NCBI GenBank assembly: GCA_903871605.1
Contig: CAIQHF010000019.1
Location: forward strand, 62,001 to 126,000
Source: an uncultured Sphingomonadaceae bacterium
Lineage (GTDB): Bacteria > Pseudomonadota > Alphaproteobacteria > Sphingomonadales > Sphingomonadaceae
Length of the DNA: 64,000 nucleotides
Direction: 5' to 3'
Shown piece after piece: positions 1-10,309 of the stretch. The notes beneath the pieces are model-generated. The model did not search any database. It saw only the letters and a program-made list of their open reading frames with translations, and was not told where the DNA came from. A program made the translations under genes and the position numbers. Positions within the stretch are counted from its first letter, which is position 1. Each line of letters begins with the position of its first letter.

Positions 1-2828
1 TCGTAGAGGATGCCGAGCACGATGTAGATCGTCACCAGCGCGGCAAGGATGAGCAGCGGCTGCTCGCCCTGCGACTGCTGATAGCTTGCCGCGGTGCCCG
101 AGAAGCTGCCGTGGACGCTCGTCGGCATCGCGATCTGCGCCTCGGTCTGCTCGATGATCGTCTTGGCCTGCGACAGCGAGGTGCCCGGCGCGAGGTCGAA
201 CGAGACGGTCGCCGAGACCTCGGTGCCGTCGTGATTGACGGTCGCGGCGGTCGGCGCCTGCGTAACGGTCGCGATGGCGGGCAGCGGCACCATCTGGTGC
301 GCGGTGGTGGCGAGCGCCGAGCCGGTCGAGGGATCGCGCAGGCCCGGATTGGTCGAGACCGCAGCGGTGCTCGTGCCGGTCGTCGCCGGGCTGCTGCCCG
401 CAGCGGAGGTGCCGGTGGTCGTGTTCGCGGTCGTCGCGCCCGACACCGCGGTGACCGCACCGCTCGCTGCCGCCGCGACCGCGTCCGTCGCGACCGAATT
501 GGCGGGTATCCGCACGTCCGGCAGGTTCGCCGGCCCGGTGGTCGCCGAGGCGGTCCAGCCCATGATGACGCTATATTGGTTGATGTCCTCGTAGATCGTC
601 GCGACGCTGCGCTGCCCGAACGCATCGTAGAGGGCATTGTCGACGTCGAGCGGCGAGATGCCGACGCGCGAGGCGGCATCGCGATCGATCGTGACATAGC
701 TCTCGACGCCATTCTCGGCGAGGTCGCTGTCGACATTCTTGAGCTTGGGATTGGCATTGAGCGCGTCGGTCAGCTTCTGCGACCAGAGCTTGAGATTGGC
801 GGTGCTGTCGGCGACCAGCGTATATTGATAGGTGCCGTTCGACTGCCGGCCACCGACGCGTAGATCCTGCACCGGCGACAGGAACAGGCGGATCCCGCTC
901 ACCGGCTGGAGATGCTTCTGCAGCCGGGCGATCACGTCGGTGCTGGTCAGCCCGTGGCGGTCGCCGACGGATTTCAGCGACATGAAGATGAATGCGCCGC
1001 CCGCGCGGCTGCCGCCGGTGAAGCCGACCACGCTCTGTACCGCGCGATCCTTGTGGATGATCCCGACGATCTGCTCGAGCTTGCCCTGCATCGACTGGAA
1101 GGACACGCTCTCGTCGGCGCGCACGCCGGCCATGATCAGCGGGCTTTCCTGTTGCGGGAAGAAGCCCTTGGGAACGACGATATAGAGATAGACGGTGAGC
1201 CCGATCACTGCGACGAGCAGGAAGATCACCACCGGCTTCATCGCCAGCGCCCAGTCGAGCGAGGCGGCATAGGTACGTTCGGCGCGCTGATAGCCGCGCT
1301 CGAGAAAGCGCGACACGCGGCCGGGCTGGCGCTCGCGCTCGGCCTGATCGGGGCGCAGGAACCACGCGCAGAGCATCGGCGTCATCGTCAGCGAGAGCAC
1401 CAGGCTGATCATCACCGCAACCGACAGCGTCACCGCGAACTCGCGGAACAGCCGGCCGACGATCCCGCCCATGAACAGCAGCGGAATGAACACCGCGACG
1501 AGGCTGATGCTGATCGACAGCACGGTGAAGCCGACCTCGGACGCGCCCTGCAGCGCCGCCTCGAGCCGCCCCATCCCCTGCTCGAGATGCCGCGTCGTAT
1601 TCTCGAGCACCACGATCGCGTCGTCGACGACGAAGCCCGTCGCCACCGTGATCGCCATCAGCGAGAGATTGTTGAGGCTGAACCCCAGCATGTACATCAC
1701 GCCGAACGTGCCGAGCAGCGAGACGATCGTCGCGACCGCCGGGATCATCGTCGAACGGACGTCGCGCAGGAAGGCGAAGACGACGATCACGACGAGGACC
1801 AGCGCAATCAGCACGGTGATCTCGATCTCCTTGATCGACGCGCGGATCGAACTGGTGCGATCGACCGCCACGGCGAGCTTGATGTCCGAGGGGATCTGCG
1901 CGGCGAGCGCGGGCAGCTCGGCATCGATCGCATCCGCCATCTTGATCAGATTGGCGCCCGGCTGCTGCGTGATGTTGACGATGATCGCGCGCTTGCCGTT
2001 GTAGAGCCCGAGCGTGCGCGTGTCGGCGACGCTGTCGGTCACCTCGGCGATGTCGCCGAGCCGCACCGCCGCATTGTTGCGCCACGCGATCACCAGCGGC
2101 CGGTAGTCCACCGCGGCGCGCCCGGCGGCATTGGTGTAGATCTGCCAGCTGCGCCCGTCGGCGCCCTGGAGGAGCCCCTTGGGGCGGTTGGCGTTGGCCG
2201 CCTCGATCGCGGCGCGGACGTCCTCCATCGCGATGCCGTAGCTGTTGAGCCGGTAGGGGTCGACGTTGACGCGCACCGCGGGCAGCGACCCGCCGCCGAC
2301 CTCGACGTCGCCCACGCCCTGGATCTGCGAGATGTGCTGCTGGACGATGTTCGAGACGGCATCGTAGATCTGCCCTGCGGTGCGCGTATCCGAGGTCAGC
2401 GCCAGCGTGATCACCGGCTGGCTCGCCGGGTTCATCTTGCGATAGGTCGGGTTCTGGCGGAGCGTCGCGGGAAGGTCGACGCGGCTGGCGTTGATCGCCG
2501 CCTGCACCTCGCGCGCGGCGCCGTCGATATCCTTCGAGAGATCGAATTGCAGCGTGATCCGCGTCGAGCCGAGACTGCTCTGCGAGCTCATCTCGGTGAC
2601 TCCCGAGATCGTCGACAGGCGGCGCTCGAGCGGCGTCGCGATGCTCTGCGCCATCACCTCGGGGCTTGCGCCGGCGAGCGTTCCGGTGACCGCGATCGTC
2701 GGGAAATCGACCTGCGGCAGCGGCGCCACCGGCAGCGACAGGAAGCCGCCGATCCCGGCGAGCGCCAACCCGATGGTCAGCAGGATCGTGGCGATCGGCC
2801 GCCGGATGAAAGGCGCCGAAAGGTTCAT
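1..2828 (-). CDS. RND efflux permease (MdtC/MdtB-like), C-terminus cut by left window edge
   Basis: Open minus-strand frame from ATG at 2828 to the window edge: MNLSAPFIRRPIATILLTIGLALAGIGGFLSLPVAPLPQVDFPTIAV...; typical HAE1/MdtBC motifs (ATPLERRLSTISGV, GFVVDDAIVVLENTTRHLE). It is missing from the ORF track because the frame has no stop inside the window. Confidence 0.93.
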   Translation of the reverse strand, partial: MNLSAPFIRRPIATILLTIGLALAGIGGFLSLPVAPLPQVDFPTIAVTGTLAGASPEVMAQSIATPLERRLSTISGVTEMSSQSSLGSTRITLQFDLSKDIDGAAREVQAAINASRVDLPATLRQNPTYRKMNPASQPVITLALTSDTRTAGQIYDAVSNIVQQHISQIQGVGDVEVGGGSLPAVRVNVDPYRLNSYGIAMEDVRAAIEAANANRPKGLLQGADGRSWQIYTNAAGRAAVDYRPLVIAWRNNAAVRLGDIAEVTDSVADTRTLGLYNGKRAIIVNITQQPGANLIKMADAIDAELPALAAQIPSDIKLAVAVDRTSSIRASIKEIEITVLIALVLVVIVVFAFLRDVRSTMIPAVATIVSLLGTFGVMYMLGFSLNNLSLMAITVATGFVVDDAIVVLENTTRHLEQGMGRLEAALQGASEVGFTVLSISISLVAVFIPLLFMGGIVGRLFREFAVTLSVAVMISLVLSLTMTPMLCAWFLRPDQAERERQPGRVSRFLERGYQRAERTYAASLDWALAMKPVVIFLLVAVIGLTVYLYIVVPKGFFPQQESPLIMAGVRADESVSFQSMQGKLEQIVGIIHKDRAVQSVVGFTGGSRAGGAFIFMSLKSVGDRHGLTSTDVIARLQKHLQPVSGIRLFLSPVQDLRVGGRQSNGTYQYTLVADSTANLKLWSQKLTDALNANPKLKNVDSDLAENGVESYVTIDRDAASRVGISPLDVDNALYDAFGQRSVATIYEDINQYSVIMGWTASATTGPANLPDVRIPANSVATDAVAAAASGAVTAVSGATTANTTTGTSAAGSSPATTGTSTAAVSTNPGLRDPSTGSALATTAHQMVPLPAIATVTQAPTAATVNHDGTEVSATVSFDLAPGTSLSQAKTIIEQTEAQIAMPTSVHGSFSGTAASYQQSQGEQPLLILAALVTIYIVLGILY

Positions 2829-2838
2829 GCCCGGCTCT

Positions 2839-5800
2839 TCATGCGCGCGCTTCCGGGCCGAGCGCGGCGGGCGCCGCACCGCCCCAGCCACGCCGCGCGA
2901 AGCGCTGCTGCGCACGATCGAACCACAGATAGATGATCGGCGTGGTGAACATGGTGAGCAGCTGGCTGACCAGCAGGCCGCCGAAGATCGCGATGCCGAG
3001 CGGCCGGCGCAGCTCGGCGCCCTCGCCGACGCCCAGCATCAGCGGCACCGCGGCGAACAACGCTGCGAGCGTGGTCATCAGGATCGGGCGGAAGCGCAGC
3101 ATCGCGGCCTGGCGGATCGCGTCGACGGGGGCCAGCCCCTCGTCGCGTTCGGCGGCGATCGCGAAGTCGATCATCATGATCGCGTTCTTCTTGACGATGC
3201 CGATCAGCAGCACGATCCCGATGATCCCGATGATGTCGAGGTCATGGCCGGTCACCCACAGCGCGAACAGCGCGCCGACCGCCGCCGACGGCAGCGTCGA
3301 GAGGATCGTCACCGGGTGGATGAAGCTCTCGTAGAGCACGCCGAGCACGATATAGACACAGACGACCGCGGCGAGGATCAGCCAGAGCTGGTTGTTGAGC
3401 GAGCTCGAGAAGGCGCCCGCTGCGCCGAGGAAGCTGATCGTCACGCCGCGCTTCAGATGCAGCGCGTCGACCTTGGCCTGCACGGCTTTCACCGCGGTGC
3501 CGAGCGAGACGCCGGGTGCGGTGTCGAAGCCGATCGTCGCCGCCGGGAACTGCGCGACATGCGTGATCGCGAGCGGCGACTTGCCCTCGGTGATCCTCGC
3601 CACCGCCGACAGCGGCGTCGCGCCGCCGGACGCGGCGAGGTGGAGCAGGCCGAGCGACTGCGGGCCGCTCGGCAGCCCGGGGGCCGCCTCGAGGATCACG
3701 CGATATTGCGTCGTCTCGGTGAAGATCGTCGAGACGATGCGCTGTCCGAATGCCGAATAGAGCGTGTCGTCGACGCTCGACGCGGTGATGTCGAGCCGCG
3801 CCGCCGCGTCGCGGTCGATCGCGATATTGGCGGACGAACCCTGCGCGCCCGCGTCGGTGGTGACGTTCGCGACCTTCGCGACCGATTGCAGCGCCGCGGC
3901 GATGCGCTGCGCCTCGCCGTTGACGTCGGCGGTGTTCGATCCCTCGACCGAGAAGCGATATTGCGTCGGGCCGCCCTCGGCGTCGATCGTGAGGTCCTGC
4001 GTCGGCTGCAGATAGAGCGTCAGCCCGGCGATATGGTCGACCGCGCGCTTGAGGCGGCGCATGATCGTCGCCTGGTTGGCGTGGCTGGTGTTGAGGTTGA
4101 TCAGCATCGTGCCCGAATTGAGCGATGCGTTGTTCGATCCATCGACGCCGACGAAGGACGATAGCGATGCGACGTCCGCGTCCTGCAGGATGACGTTCGC
4201 CGCCTGCGACTGCAGCGCCGCCATCCGGTCGTAGGAGACGCTCGTCGAGGCGACGATGCGCGCCTCGAGCTGACCGGTGTCCTGCGTCGGGAACAGACCC
4301 TTGGGGATGACCAGATAGAGCAGCACCGTCACCACCAGCGTCAGCACCGCGACGATCAGCGTGGCGGTGCGGCGCGCGAGCACGAAATCGAGCCCGCGCC
4401 CATAATGATGCTCGATCCGCGCGAACATCGCCGCCGAGCGTTGCGCAACGCGGCTCGGCTTCTCGTCCTCGGGACGCCTGAGCCAGCGCGCCGACAGCAT
4501 CGGCGTCAGCGTCAGCGACACCGCCGCCGAGATCAGGATCGTCACCGCCAGCGTGACCGCGAATTCGCGGAACAGGCGGCCGACGATGTCGCCCATGAAC
4601 AGCAGCGGGATCAGCACCGCGATCAGCGAGATCGTCAGCGAGATGATCGTGAAGCCGATCTCGGCGGCGCCCCTGAGCGCGGCCTCGAACGGCGCGATGC
4701 CGTCCTCGATATGGCGCTGAATATTCTCGATCATCACGATCGCATCGTCGACGACGAAGCCCGTCGCGATGGTCAGCGCCATCAGGCTGAGATTGTCGAG
4801 GCTGTAGCCGAGCAGATACATCACCCCGAAGGTGCCGACGAGGCTGATCGGCACCGCCAGCCCCGCCACCAGCGTCGCCCGCGCCGAATGGAGGAAGAAG
4901 AAGATCACCAGCACGACCAGCACCACCGCGAGCACCAGCTCGAACTCGACATCGTGGACCGAGGCGCGGATTCCGGTGGTGCGATCCGAGAGGATCTGCG
5001 CGTCGAGACCGGCGGGGAGGCTCTTGAGCAGCTCGGGCAGCTGCGTCTTGATCGAGTCGACCGTCTGGATGACGTTGGCGCCGGGTTGGCGCTGGACGTT
5101 GAGGATGATCGCCGGCGTCTTGTCGGCGAGCGCACCCAGCCGGGCGTTCTCGGCGCCCTCGACGACCTGCGCGACGTCGGAGAGCCGCACCGGCGCGTTG
5201 TTCTGATACGAGATGATCAGCTTCTTATAGTCGTCGACGCTCTCGAGCTGATCGTTGGCGTTGATCTGGTACGCGCGGTTGGCGCCGTCGAAACTGCCCT
5301 TGGCCGAATTGGCGTTGGCGTTGTCGATCGCGGTGCGCAGCTGAGCGAGGCTCAGCCCGTAGCTGGATAGCGCCTGCGTGTCGGCGCGGATCCGCATCGC
5401 GGGCTTCTGCCCGCCGGCGAGCGTGACGAGGCCGACGCCCGAGATCTGGCTGATCTTCTGCGCCAATCGCGTGTCGACGATCGACTGCACCTGGGTCAAC
5501 GGGATCGTCTTCGAGGTGACCGCGATCGTCAGCACCGGCGCATCGGCCGGGTTGATCTTGGCATAGACGGGCGGCGCGGGAAGATCGGCGGGCAGCAGCG
5601 CGGTCGAGGCGTTGATCGCGGCCTGGACCTCCTGTTCGGCAACGTCGAGGCTCGAGGTCAGCCCGAATTGCAGCGTCACGATCGAGGCACCCGCCGAACT
5701 GGTCGACGCCATGCGCGACAGGCCCGGCATCTCGCCGAACTGACGCTCGAGCGGCGCGGTCACCGTCTGGCTCATCACCTCGGGGCTGCCGCCGGGATAG

Positions 5801-5949
5801 AGCGTGGTCACCTGGATCGTCGGATAATCGACTTCGGGCAGCGCCGAGAGCGACAGCAGGTGGAAGCCCAGCAGCCCCGCCAGCACGATGGCGACCATGA
5901 CCAGCGCGGTGGCGACCGGCCGCAGGATGAAGATGCGCGAGGGGCTCAT
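2839..5949 (-). CDS. RND efflux permease (MdtB-like)
   Basis: MSPSRIFILRPVATALVMVAIVLAGLLGFHLLSLSALPEVDYPTIQV...; full-length RND. Start taken at the internal Met (5949). Confidence 0.94.
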   Translation of the reverse strand: MSPSRIFILRPVATALVMVAIVLAGLLGFHLLSLSALPEVDYPTIQVTTLYPGGSPEVMSQTVTAPLERQFGEMPGLSRMASTSSAGASIVTLQFGLTSSLDVAEQEVQAAINASTALLPADLPAPPVYAKINPADAPVLTIAVTSKTIPLTQVQSIVDTRLAQKISQISGVGLVTLAGGQKPAMRIRADTQALSSYGLSLAQLRTAIDNANANSAKGSFDGANRAYQINANDQLESVDDYKKLIISYQNNAPVRLSDVAQVVEGAENARLGALADKTPAIILNVQRQPGANVIQTVDSIKTQLPELLKSLPAGLDAQILSDRTTGIRASVHDVEFELVLAVVLVVLVIFFFLHSARATLVAGLAVPISLVGTFGVMYLLGYSLDNLSLMALTIATGFVVDDAIVMIENIQRHIEDGIAPFEAALRGAAEIGFTIISLTISLIAVLIPLLFMGDIVGRLFREFAVTLAVTILISAAVSLTLTPMLSARWLRRPEDEKPSRVAQRSAAMFARIEHHYGRGLDFVLARRTATLIVAVLTLVVTVLLYLVIPKGLFPTQDTGQLEARIVASTSVSYDRMAALQSQAANVILQDADVASLSSFVGVDGSNNASLNSGTMLINLNTSHANQATIMRRLKRAVDHIAGLTLYLQPTQDLTIDAEGGPTQYRFSVEGSNTADVNGEAQRIAAALQSVAKVANVTTDAGAQGSSANIAIDRDAAARLDITASSVDDTLYSAFGQRIVSTIFTETTQYRVILEAAPGLPSGPQSLGLLHLAASGGATPLSAVARITEGKSPLAITHVAQFPAATIGFDTAPGVSLGTAVKAVQAKVDALHLKRGVTISFLGAAGAFSSSLNNQLWLILAAVVCVYIVLGVLYESFIHPVTILSTLPSAAVGALFALWVTGHDLDIIGIIGIVLLIGIVKKNAIMMIDFAIAAERDEGLAPVDAIRQAAMLRFRPILMTTLAALFAAVPLMLGVGEGAELRRPLGIAIFGGLLVSQLLTMFTTPIIYLWFDRAQQRFARRGWGGAAPAALGPEARA

Positions 5950-5959
5950 GGTGAGGCGG

Positions 5960-7303
5960 TCAGCCCGCTCCGCCGCCACGATGGCGCTTGCCGCCGCCCT
6001 TGCCCGCGGCCGCGGGCTTGTCGCCCGGCAGCGACACCTTGGCGCCCTCGGTCAGCCGGTCGCCGCCATCGGTGATCACGGTGTCGCCGACCGCAAGGCC
6101 GTCGGTGATCTGCACCAAGTCGGCGGTCTGCACGCCGGTCTTGACCTTGCGCTCGGTGACGCTGCGATCGGGCTTGAGCAGCCAGACGAAGCTGCCGTCG
6201 GGTCCCGAGCGCACCGCCGAAGGCGACACCGTCACCGCGTTGCGGACCGTGTCGATCGTCAGCCGGACATTGACGAACTGGCTCGGATAGAGCTGGAAAT
6301 TGCCGTTTCCGAAGCGCGCCTTGCCCTTGATCGTGCCGGTGGTCGAATCGCCGCGGTTGTCGAGCGTCGAGAAGCGGCCGGTATCGAGCGTCGTCGTGCG
6401 CGTGCTGTCGAGCGCGATCGCGGGGATCTCGGCGCCCTGCGCGACGCGCTTCTGGATCGCCGGCGCCTGCTGCTGCGGGATCGCGAACTCGACGTCGATC
6501 GGCTGGAGCGTGGTCACCACCGCGACCCCCGTGGTCGTGCCCGACGCGATATAATTGCCGATGTCGACGACGCGAAGGCCGATCCGCCCCGCCACCGGCG
6601 AGACGATGTTGGTGTAGCCGAGGTTGATCTGCGCGGTCTGCACCTGGCCCTGATCGACCGCGATCGTGCCCTGCAGCTGGTTGACCAGCGCCGCTTGCGT
6701 ATCGACGTCCTGCCGCGCGATCGAATCCTGGCGGAGCAGCGTCTGGTCGCGGCTGAGCAGCAGACGGGCATTTTGGAGCTGCGCCTTGTCGCGGGCGAGC
6801 GCGCCCTGCGCCTGGAGCAGCAGCGCACGATAAGGCCGCGGATCGATGATCGCGAGCGTTTGTCCGCGGTGGACGAGCTGCCCTTCGCGAAACCGAATCT
6901 CGGTGATCGTGCCCGAAACCTGCGGGATCACCGTCACCGTCGCGGCGGGCGTCACCGTGCCGAGCGCCTCCGTCGTGATCGGCAGGTCGGCCGTCGCCGC
7001 CTTGGCGGTGCCGACCGTCGTCGGCTGGCTCGCGCCGCCGGGTCCGCCGCCGCCGCGACCGCCGCCGCCTGCGCCCTTATGACGGCCGCCACCCTGCCCG
7101 CCGCCGCTCGACGACGCGGCATGGCTCGACAGATACACGGCGAGCAGCACCAGCAACAGCAATCCGACGATTGCGCCGATCCACGAAAACAGCCTTGACC
7201 GGCCGCCGAAATGGCGGGGTTCATCTGCAATCCACTGCGCGGACGCCGGCTCGGGCGGCGCGGCCGAATGGCCGGCTGGAGGAGTCAGGTCGTCTTCGTG
7301 CAT
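5960..7303 (-). CDS. RND efflux periplasmic adaptor (MdtA-like)
   Basis: Single N-terminal TM, HlyD-type core (VTVIPQVSGTITEIRFREGQLVHRGQTLAIIDPRPY); directly upstream of two RND permeases in the same orientation. Confidence 0.93.
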   Translation of the reverse strand: MHEDDLTPPAGHSAAPPEPASAQWIADEPRHFGGRSRLFSWIGAIVGLLLLVLLAVYLSSHAASSSGGGQGGGRHKGAGGGGRGGGGPGGASQPTTVGTAKAATADLPITTEALGTVTPAATVTVIPQVSGTITEIRFREGQLVHRGQTLAIIDPRPYRALLLQAQGALARDKAQLQNARLLLSRDQTLLRQDSIARQDVDTQAALVNQLQGTIAVDQGQVQTAQINLGYTNIVSPVAGRIGLRVVDIGNYIASGTTTGVAVVTTLQPIDVEFAIPQQQAPAIQKRVAQGAEIPAIALDSTRTTTLDTGRFSTLDNRGDSTTGTIKGKARFGNGNFQLYPSQFVNVRLTIDTVRNAVTVSPSAVRSGPDGSFVWLLKPDRSVTERKVKTGVQTADLVQITDGLAVGDTVITDGGDRLTEGAKVSLPGDKPAAAGKGGGKRHRGGGAG

Positions 7304-7535
7304 GGTGGTCCCGCTATCGCTACGCGCGGCCCGTACCGGCGATGAGATACGCCCGTATGTCAAGCCTGCAACGCCGGCCCGTCTACATGGGCGGTTCCCA
7401 AAGCGGGCATGCGCGCCTATCTGGCGGATACTGCGGCCAGCCGGCGTTCAGACAGGCAGCCGATCGAGGGGACGCCGTCCACCACGAAAGCCTGCTATTG
7501 TCGATGTTCCCACCCCCACGCCGCGCCGGCGGTTC

Positions 7536-9086
7536 ATGCTGAGGCCGAGGCGGCGCGGCCTTGCTTCGGTCAATGCCGAGGTGCGCGACGGCATCGTCCC
7601 CGCCGCCGGCCGGCTCACGCAGACGCTCGACGAAGGTCCGCCCAAGTCGGGGCCGAGCTACCGCGTGATCGCGCTGATCATCGCCTGCGCCCTGTTCATG
7701 GAAAATCTCGACGCGACCGTGCTTGCCACCGCGCTGCCGACGATGGCGCACGATTTCGGCGTCCGCGCGCCCGCGATGAGCGTGGCGCTCACCTCCTATC
7801 TGCTCGCGCTTGCGGTGTTCATCCCCGCTTCGGGGACGTTCGCGGACCGGTTCGGATCGCGCACCGTATTCCGGTCGGCGATCCTGCTGTTCATGGCGGG
7901 CTCGCTCGCCTGCGGGATCGCGCCGACGCTCGGGCTGATCGTGCTCGCGCGCTTCGTGCAGGGAATCGGCGGCGCGATGATGATCCCGGTCGGGCGACTG
8001 GTGCTGCTCCGCTCGGTCGCCAAACGCGACATGGTGAATGCGATGTCGTGGCTGATCATGCCCGCGCTGATCGGCCCGATCGTCGGTCCACCGCTGGGCG
8101 GGTTCATCGTCACCTATCTCGACTGGCGCTGGATCTTCTACCTCAACCTGCCGATCGGCGTGATGGGGGTGCTGCTGGTCGGCAGGTTCATCCCCAATCT
8201 GCGCGAGGATCATGTCGCTCCCTTCGATCCGCTGGGCTTCGGCCTGAGCGGGCTGTCGCTCGGCTGCCTGCTGTTCGGATTCGAGATGACCAGCCGCGCC
8301 GGCGACGGGCGGCTCGCGATCGGGCTGATTGCGATCGGGCTGGTCAGCGGGCTGCTCTATATCCGCCATGCCCGCCGTCATGCCGAGCCGATCCTCGATC
8401 TCGCGCTGCTCCGCGACGACAATTTCCGGCTCTCGGTGATCGCGGGTTCGCTGACCCGGATCACGCAAGGCTCGCTGCCCTTCCTGCTGCCGCTGATGAT
8501 GCAGCTCGGCTTCGGCTATTCCGCCGCCAAGAGCGGTGCGATCACCGTCGCAACCGCAATGGGCTCGCTCGCCATGAAGGGATTCGCGCCGCGCATATTG
8601 CGGCGCTTCGGGTTCCGCAGCACGCTCGTGATCAACGGCCTGATCGGCAGCGCCGGCTATGCGATCTGCGGGATGTTTCGCCCGGCCTGGCCGCTCGCGG
8701 CGATCTTCGCGACGCTGGTCGCGTGCGGCTTCTTCATGTCGTTCCAGTTCACCGCCTACAACACGATCGCCTATGACGGCATCGACAAGCACCGGATGAG
8801 CGTCGCGACCAGCTTCTATTCAACCTTCCAGCAACTGATGCTGTCGCTCGGCATCTGCATCGCGGCGACCGCGCTACACGTCTCGATGCTGCTGCACCAT
8901 GTCGACAAGCCGCGCCTGGGGGATTTCAGCGCGGCCTTCCTGGTGGTCACCGCCATTTCCGCGCTGGCGACGGTGTGGAACCTGCGCTTCGCCGCCGACG
9001 CCGGCGCCGAGATCAGCGGCAGGTCGCCCAAAATCCCCGCCCAGCAACCGACACCCGAGCCCCACGAAAGCGTTGGAGGTCTTTGA
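7536..9086 (+). CDS. MFS transporter, DHA2/EmrB-QacA type
   Basis: MLRPRRRGLASVN...ENLDATVLATALPTMAHDFGV (motif D1-like), GTFADRFGSRTVFRSAI (motif A), many TM segments. Confidence 0.9.
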   Translation: MLRPRRRGLASVNAEVRDGIVPAAGRLTQTLDEGPPKSGPSYRVIALIIACALFMENLDATVLATALPTMAHDFGVRAPAMSVALTSYLLALAVFIPASGTFADRFGSRTVFRSAILLFMAGSLACGIAPTLGLIVLARFVQGIGGAMMIPVGRLVLLRSVAKRDMVNAMSWLIMPALIGPIVGPPLGGFIVTYLDWRWIFYLNLPIGVMGVLLVGRFIPNLREDHVAPFDPLGFGLSGLSLGCLLFGFEMTSRAGDGRLAIGLIAIGLVSGLLYIRHARRHAEPILDLALLRDDNFRLSVIAGSLTRITQGSLPFLLPLMMQLGFGYSAAKSGAITVATAMGSLAMKGFAPRILRRFGFRSTLVINGLIGSAGYAICGMFRPAWPLAAIFATLVACGFFMSFQFTAYNTIAYDGIDKHRMSVATSFYSTFQQLMLSLGICIAATALHVSMLLHHVDKPRLGDFSAAFLVVTAISALATVWNLRFAADAGAEISGRSPKIPAQQPTPEPHESVGGL

Positions 9087-9111
9087 CAGCGCGCATCGCG
9101 ACGCGTATCTG

Positions 9112-9125
9112 GTAACATATGTTAC
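9112..9125. promoter_or_regulatory. Perfect 14-bp palindrome GTAACATATGTTAC upstream of hppD; putative operator
   Basis: Exact self-reverse-complement, 20 bp upstream of the hppD start at 9146. Confidence 0.5.
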
Positions 9126-9145
9126 TTGATCGAAGGAGCCATGGC

Positions 9146-10207
9146 ATGGCGCAGGATGACAGCGATCCGTCCCCCAATCCGCTTGGCCTCGACGGCTTTG
9201 CCTTCTGCGAATTCACCTCCCCCGACCCGGCCGCGGTGGCGGCGCAGTTCGAGCAGCTCGGATTCGTCGCCGCGGCGCGCGTGGCGGACCGTGGGCTCAC
9301 GCTGTATCGCCAGGGGCGAATCGCGCTGATCCTCAACGCGGGCGCCGGACAGGCCGCCGACTTCCGCGCCGAGCACGGCCCGTCGGCCAACGGCATGGCG
9401 TTCCGCGTCGCCGATGCATCCGCCGCACACGCCGCGGCGATCGCGCGCGGTGCCACCGATGCCGCCACCGCCGACAGCGCGCTGCCCGGTGCGAGGGCGA
9501 TCACGGGGATCGGCGGCTCGCTGCTCTATCTGGTCGATGCCGATCCGTTCGCCGACTGGGAGGCCGTGCCCGGCTGGGAGCAGGCGGCGGCCGAGAACAA
9601 TGTCGGGCTCGATCTGCTCGACCACCTGACCCACAACGTCAAGCGCGGGCAGATGCGCGTCTGGTCGGCATTCTATGCGAAGCTGTTCGGCTTCGAGGAG
9701 CAGAAATATTTCGATATCAAGGGCAAGGCGACCGGGCTGTTCAGCCAGGCGATGATCGCCCCCGACAAGGCGATCCGCATCCCCTTGAACGAGAGCCAGG
9801 ACGATCACAGCCAGATCGAGGAATTCCTGCGCGACTATAATGGCGAGGGCATCCAGCATCTCGCGCTCACCACCGACGATATTTTCGCGACCGTCGAGAA
9901 GCTGCGCGCGCGCGGCGTCCGGCTGCAGGACACGATCGAGACCTATTACGAGCTGGTCGACAAGCGCGTGCCCGGGCATGGCGAGGATCTCGAGCGGCTG
10001 AAGCGCAACCGCATCCTGATCGACGGCGATATCGAGCAGGAGGGCATATTGCTGCAGATCTTCACCGAAAACATGCTGGGCCCGATCTTCTTCGAGATCA
10101 TCCAGCGCAAGGGCAATCAGGGCTTCGGCAACGGCAATTTCCAGGCGCTGTACGAATCGATCGAGCTCGACCAGATCCGCCGCGGCGTGATCACGGTGGA
10201 CGCCTAG
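9146..10207 (+). CDS. hppD: 4-hydroxyphenylpyruvate dioxygenase
   Basis: C-terminal motifs QHLALTTDDIFATVEKLRARGVRLQ and EGILLQIFTENMLGPIFFEIIQRKGNQGFGNGNFQALYESIE; GGAG upstream of the start; followed by hmgA. Confidence 0.95.
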   Translation: MAQDDSDPSPNPLGLDGFAFCEFTSPDPAAVAAQFEQLGFVAAARVADRGLTLYRQGRIALILNAGAGQAADFRAEHGPSANGMAFRVADASAAHAAAIARGATDAATADSALPGARAITGIGGSLLYLVDADPFADWEAVPGWEQAAAENNVGLDLLDHLTHNVKRGQMRVWSAFYAKLFGFEEQKYFDIKGKATGLFSQAMIAPDKAIRIPLNESQDDHSQIEEFLRDYNGEGIQHLALTTDDIFATVEKLRARGVRLQDTIETYYELVDKRVPGHGEDLERLKRNRILIDGDIEQEGILLQIFTENMLGPIFFEIIQRKGNQGFGNGNFQALYESIELDQIRRGVITVDA

Positions 10208-10216
10208 CGTCTGCTG

Positions 10217-10302
10217 TCGCCCCGGGCTTGATCCGGGGTCTCGCTTCTTCATTCTGGGGCAAGCGCAGCGGGACCCGCCACGGGGGCCGGGGTGACGACA
10301 GG
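10217..10302. repeat. Intergenic imperfect inverted repeat (REP-like)
   Basis: gtcgccccgggcttgatccggggtctcgct ... agcgggacccgccacgggggccggggtgac; right arm reverse complement resembles left arm. Sits between hppD and hmgA. Confidence 0.6.
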
Positions 10303-10309
10303 AGACGAC

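Noticed and set aside
571-2085. Minus-strand 504-aa ORF inside the left-edge RND gene
   Set aside because: Arg-rich out-of-frame translation; the conserved RND frame is open through the same region.
912-2936. Long plus-strand ORF (674 aa) and similar antisense ORFs, e.g. 2491-4164, 4405-5370, 5888-7198, 17288-19033, 40502-41923, 56628-58271, 59503-61488
   Set aside because: Compositionally biased (Arg/Asp/His-rich) shadow frames opposite clear conserved genes, expected at this GC content.
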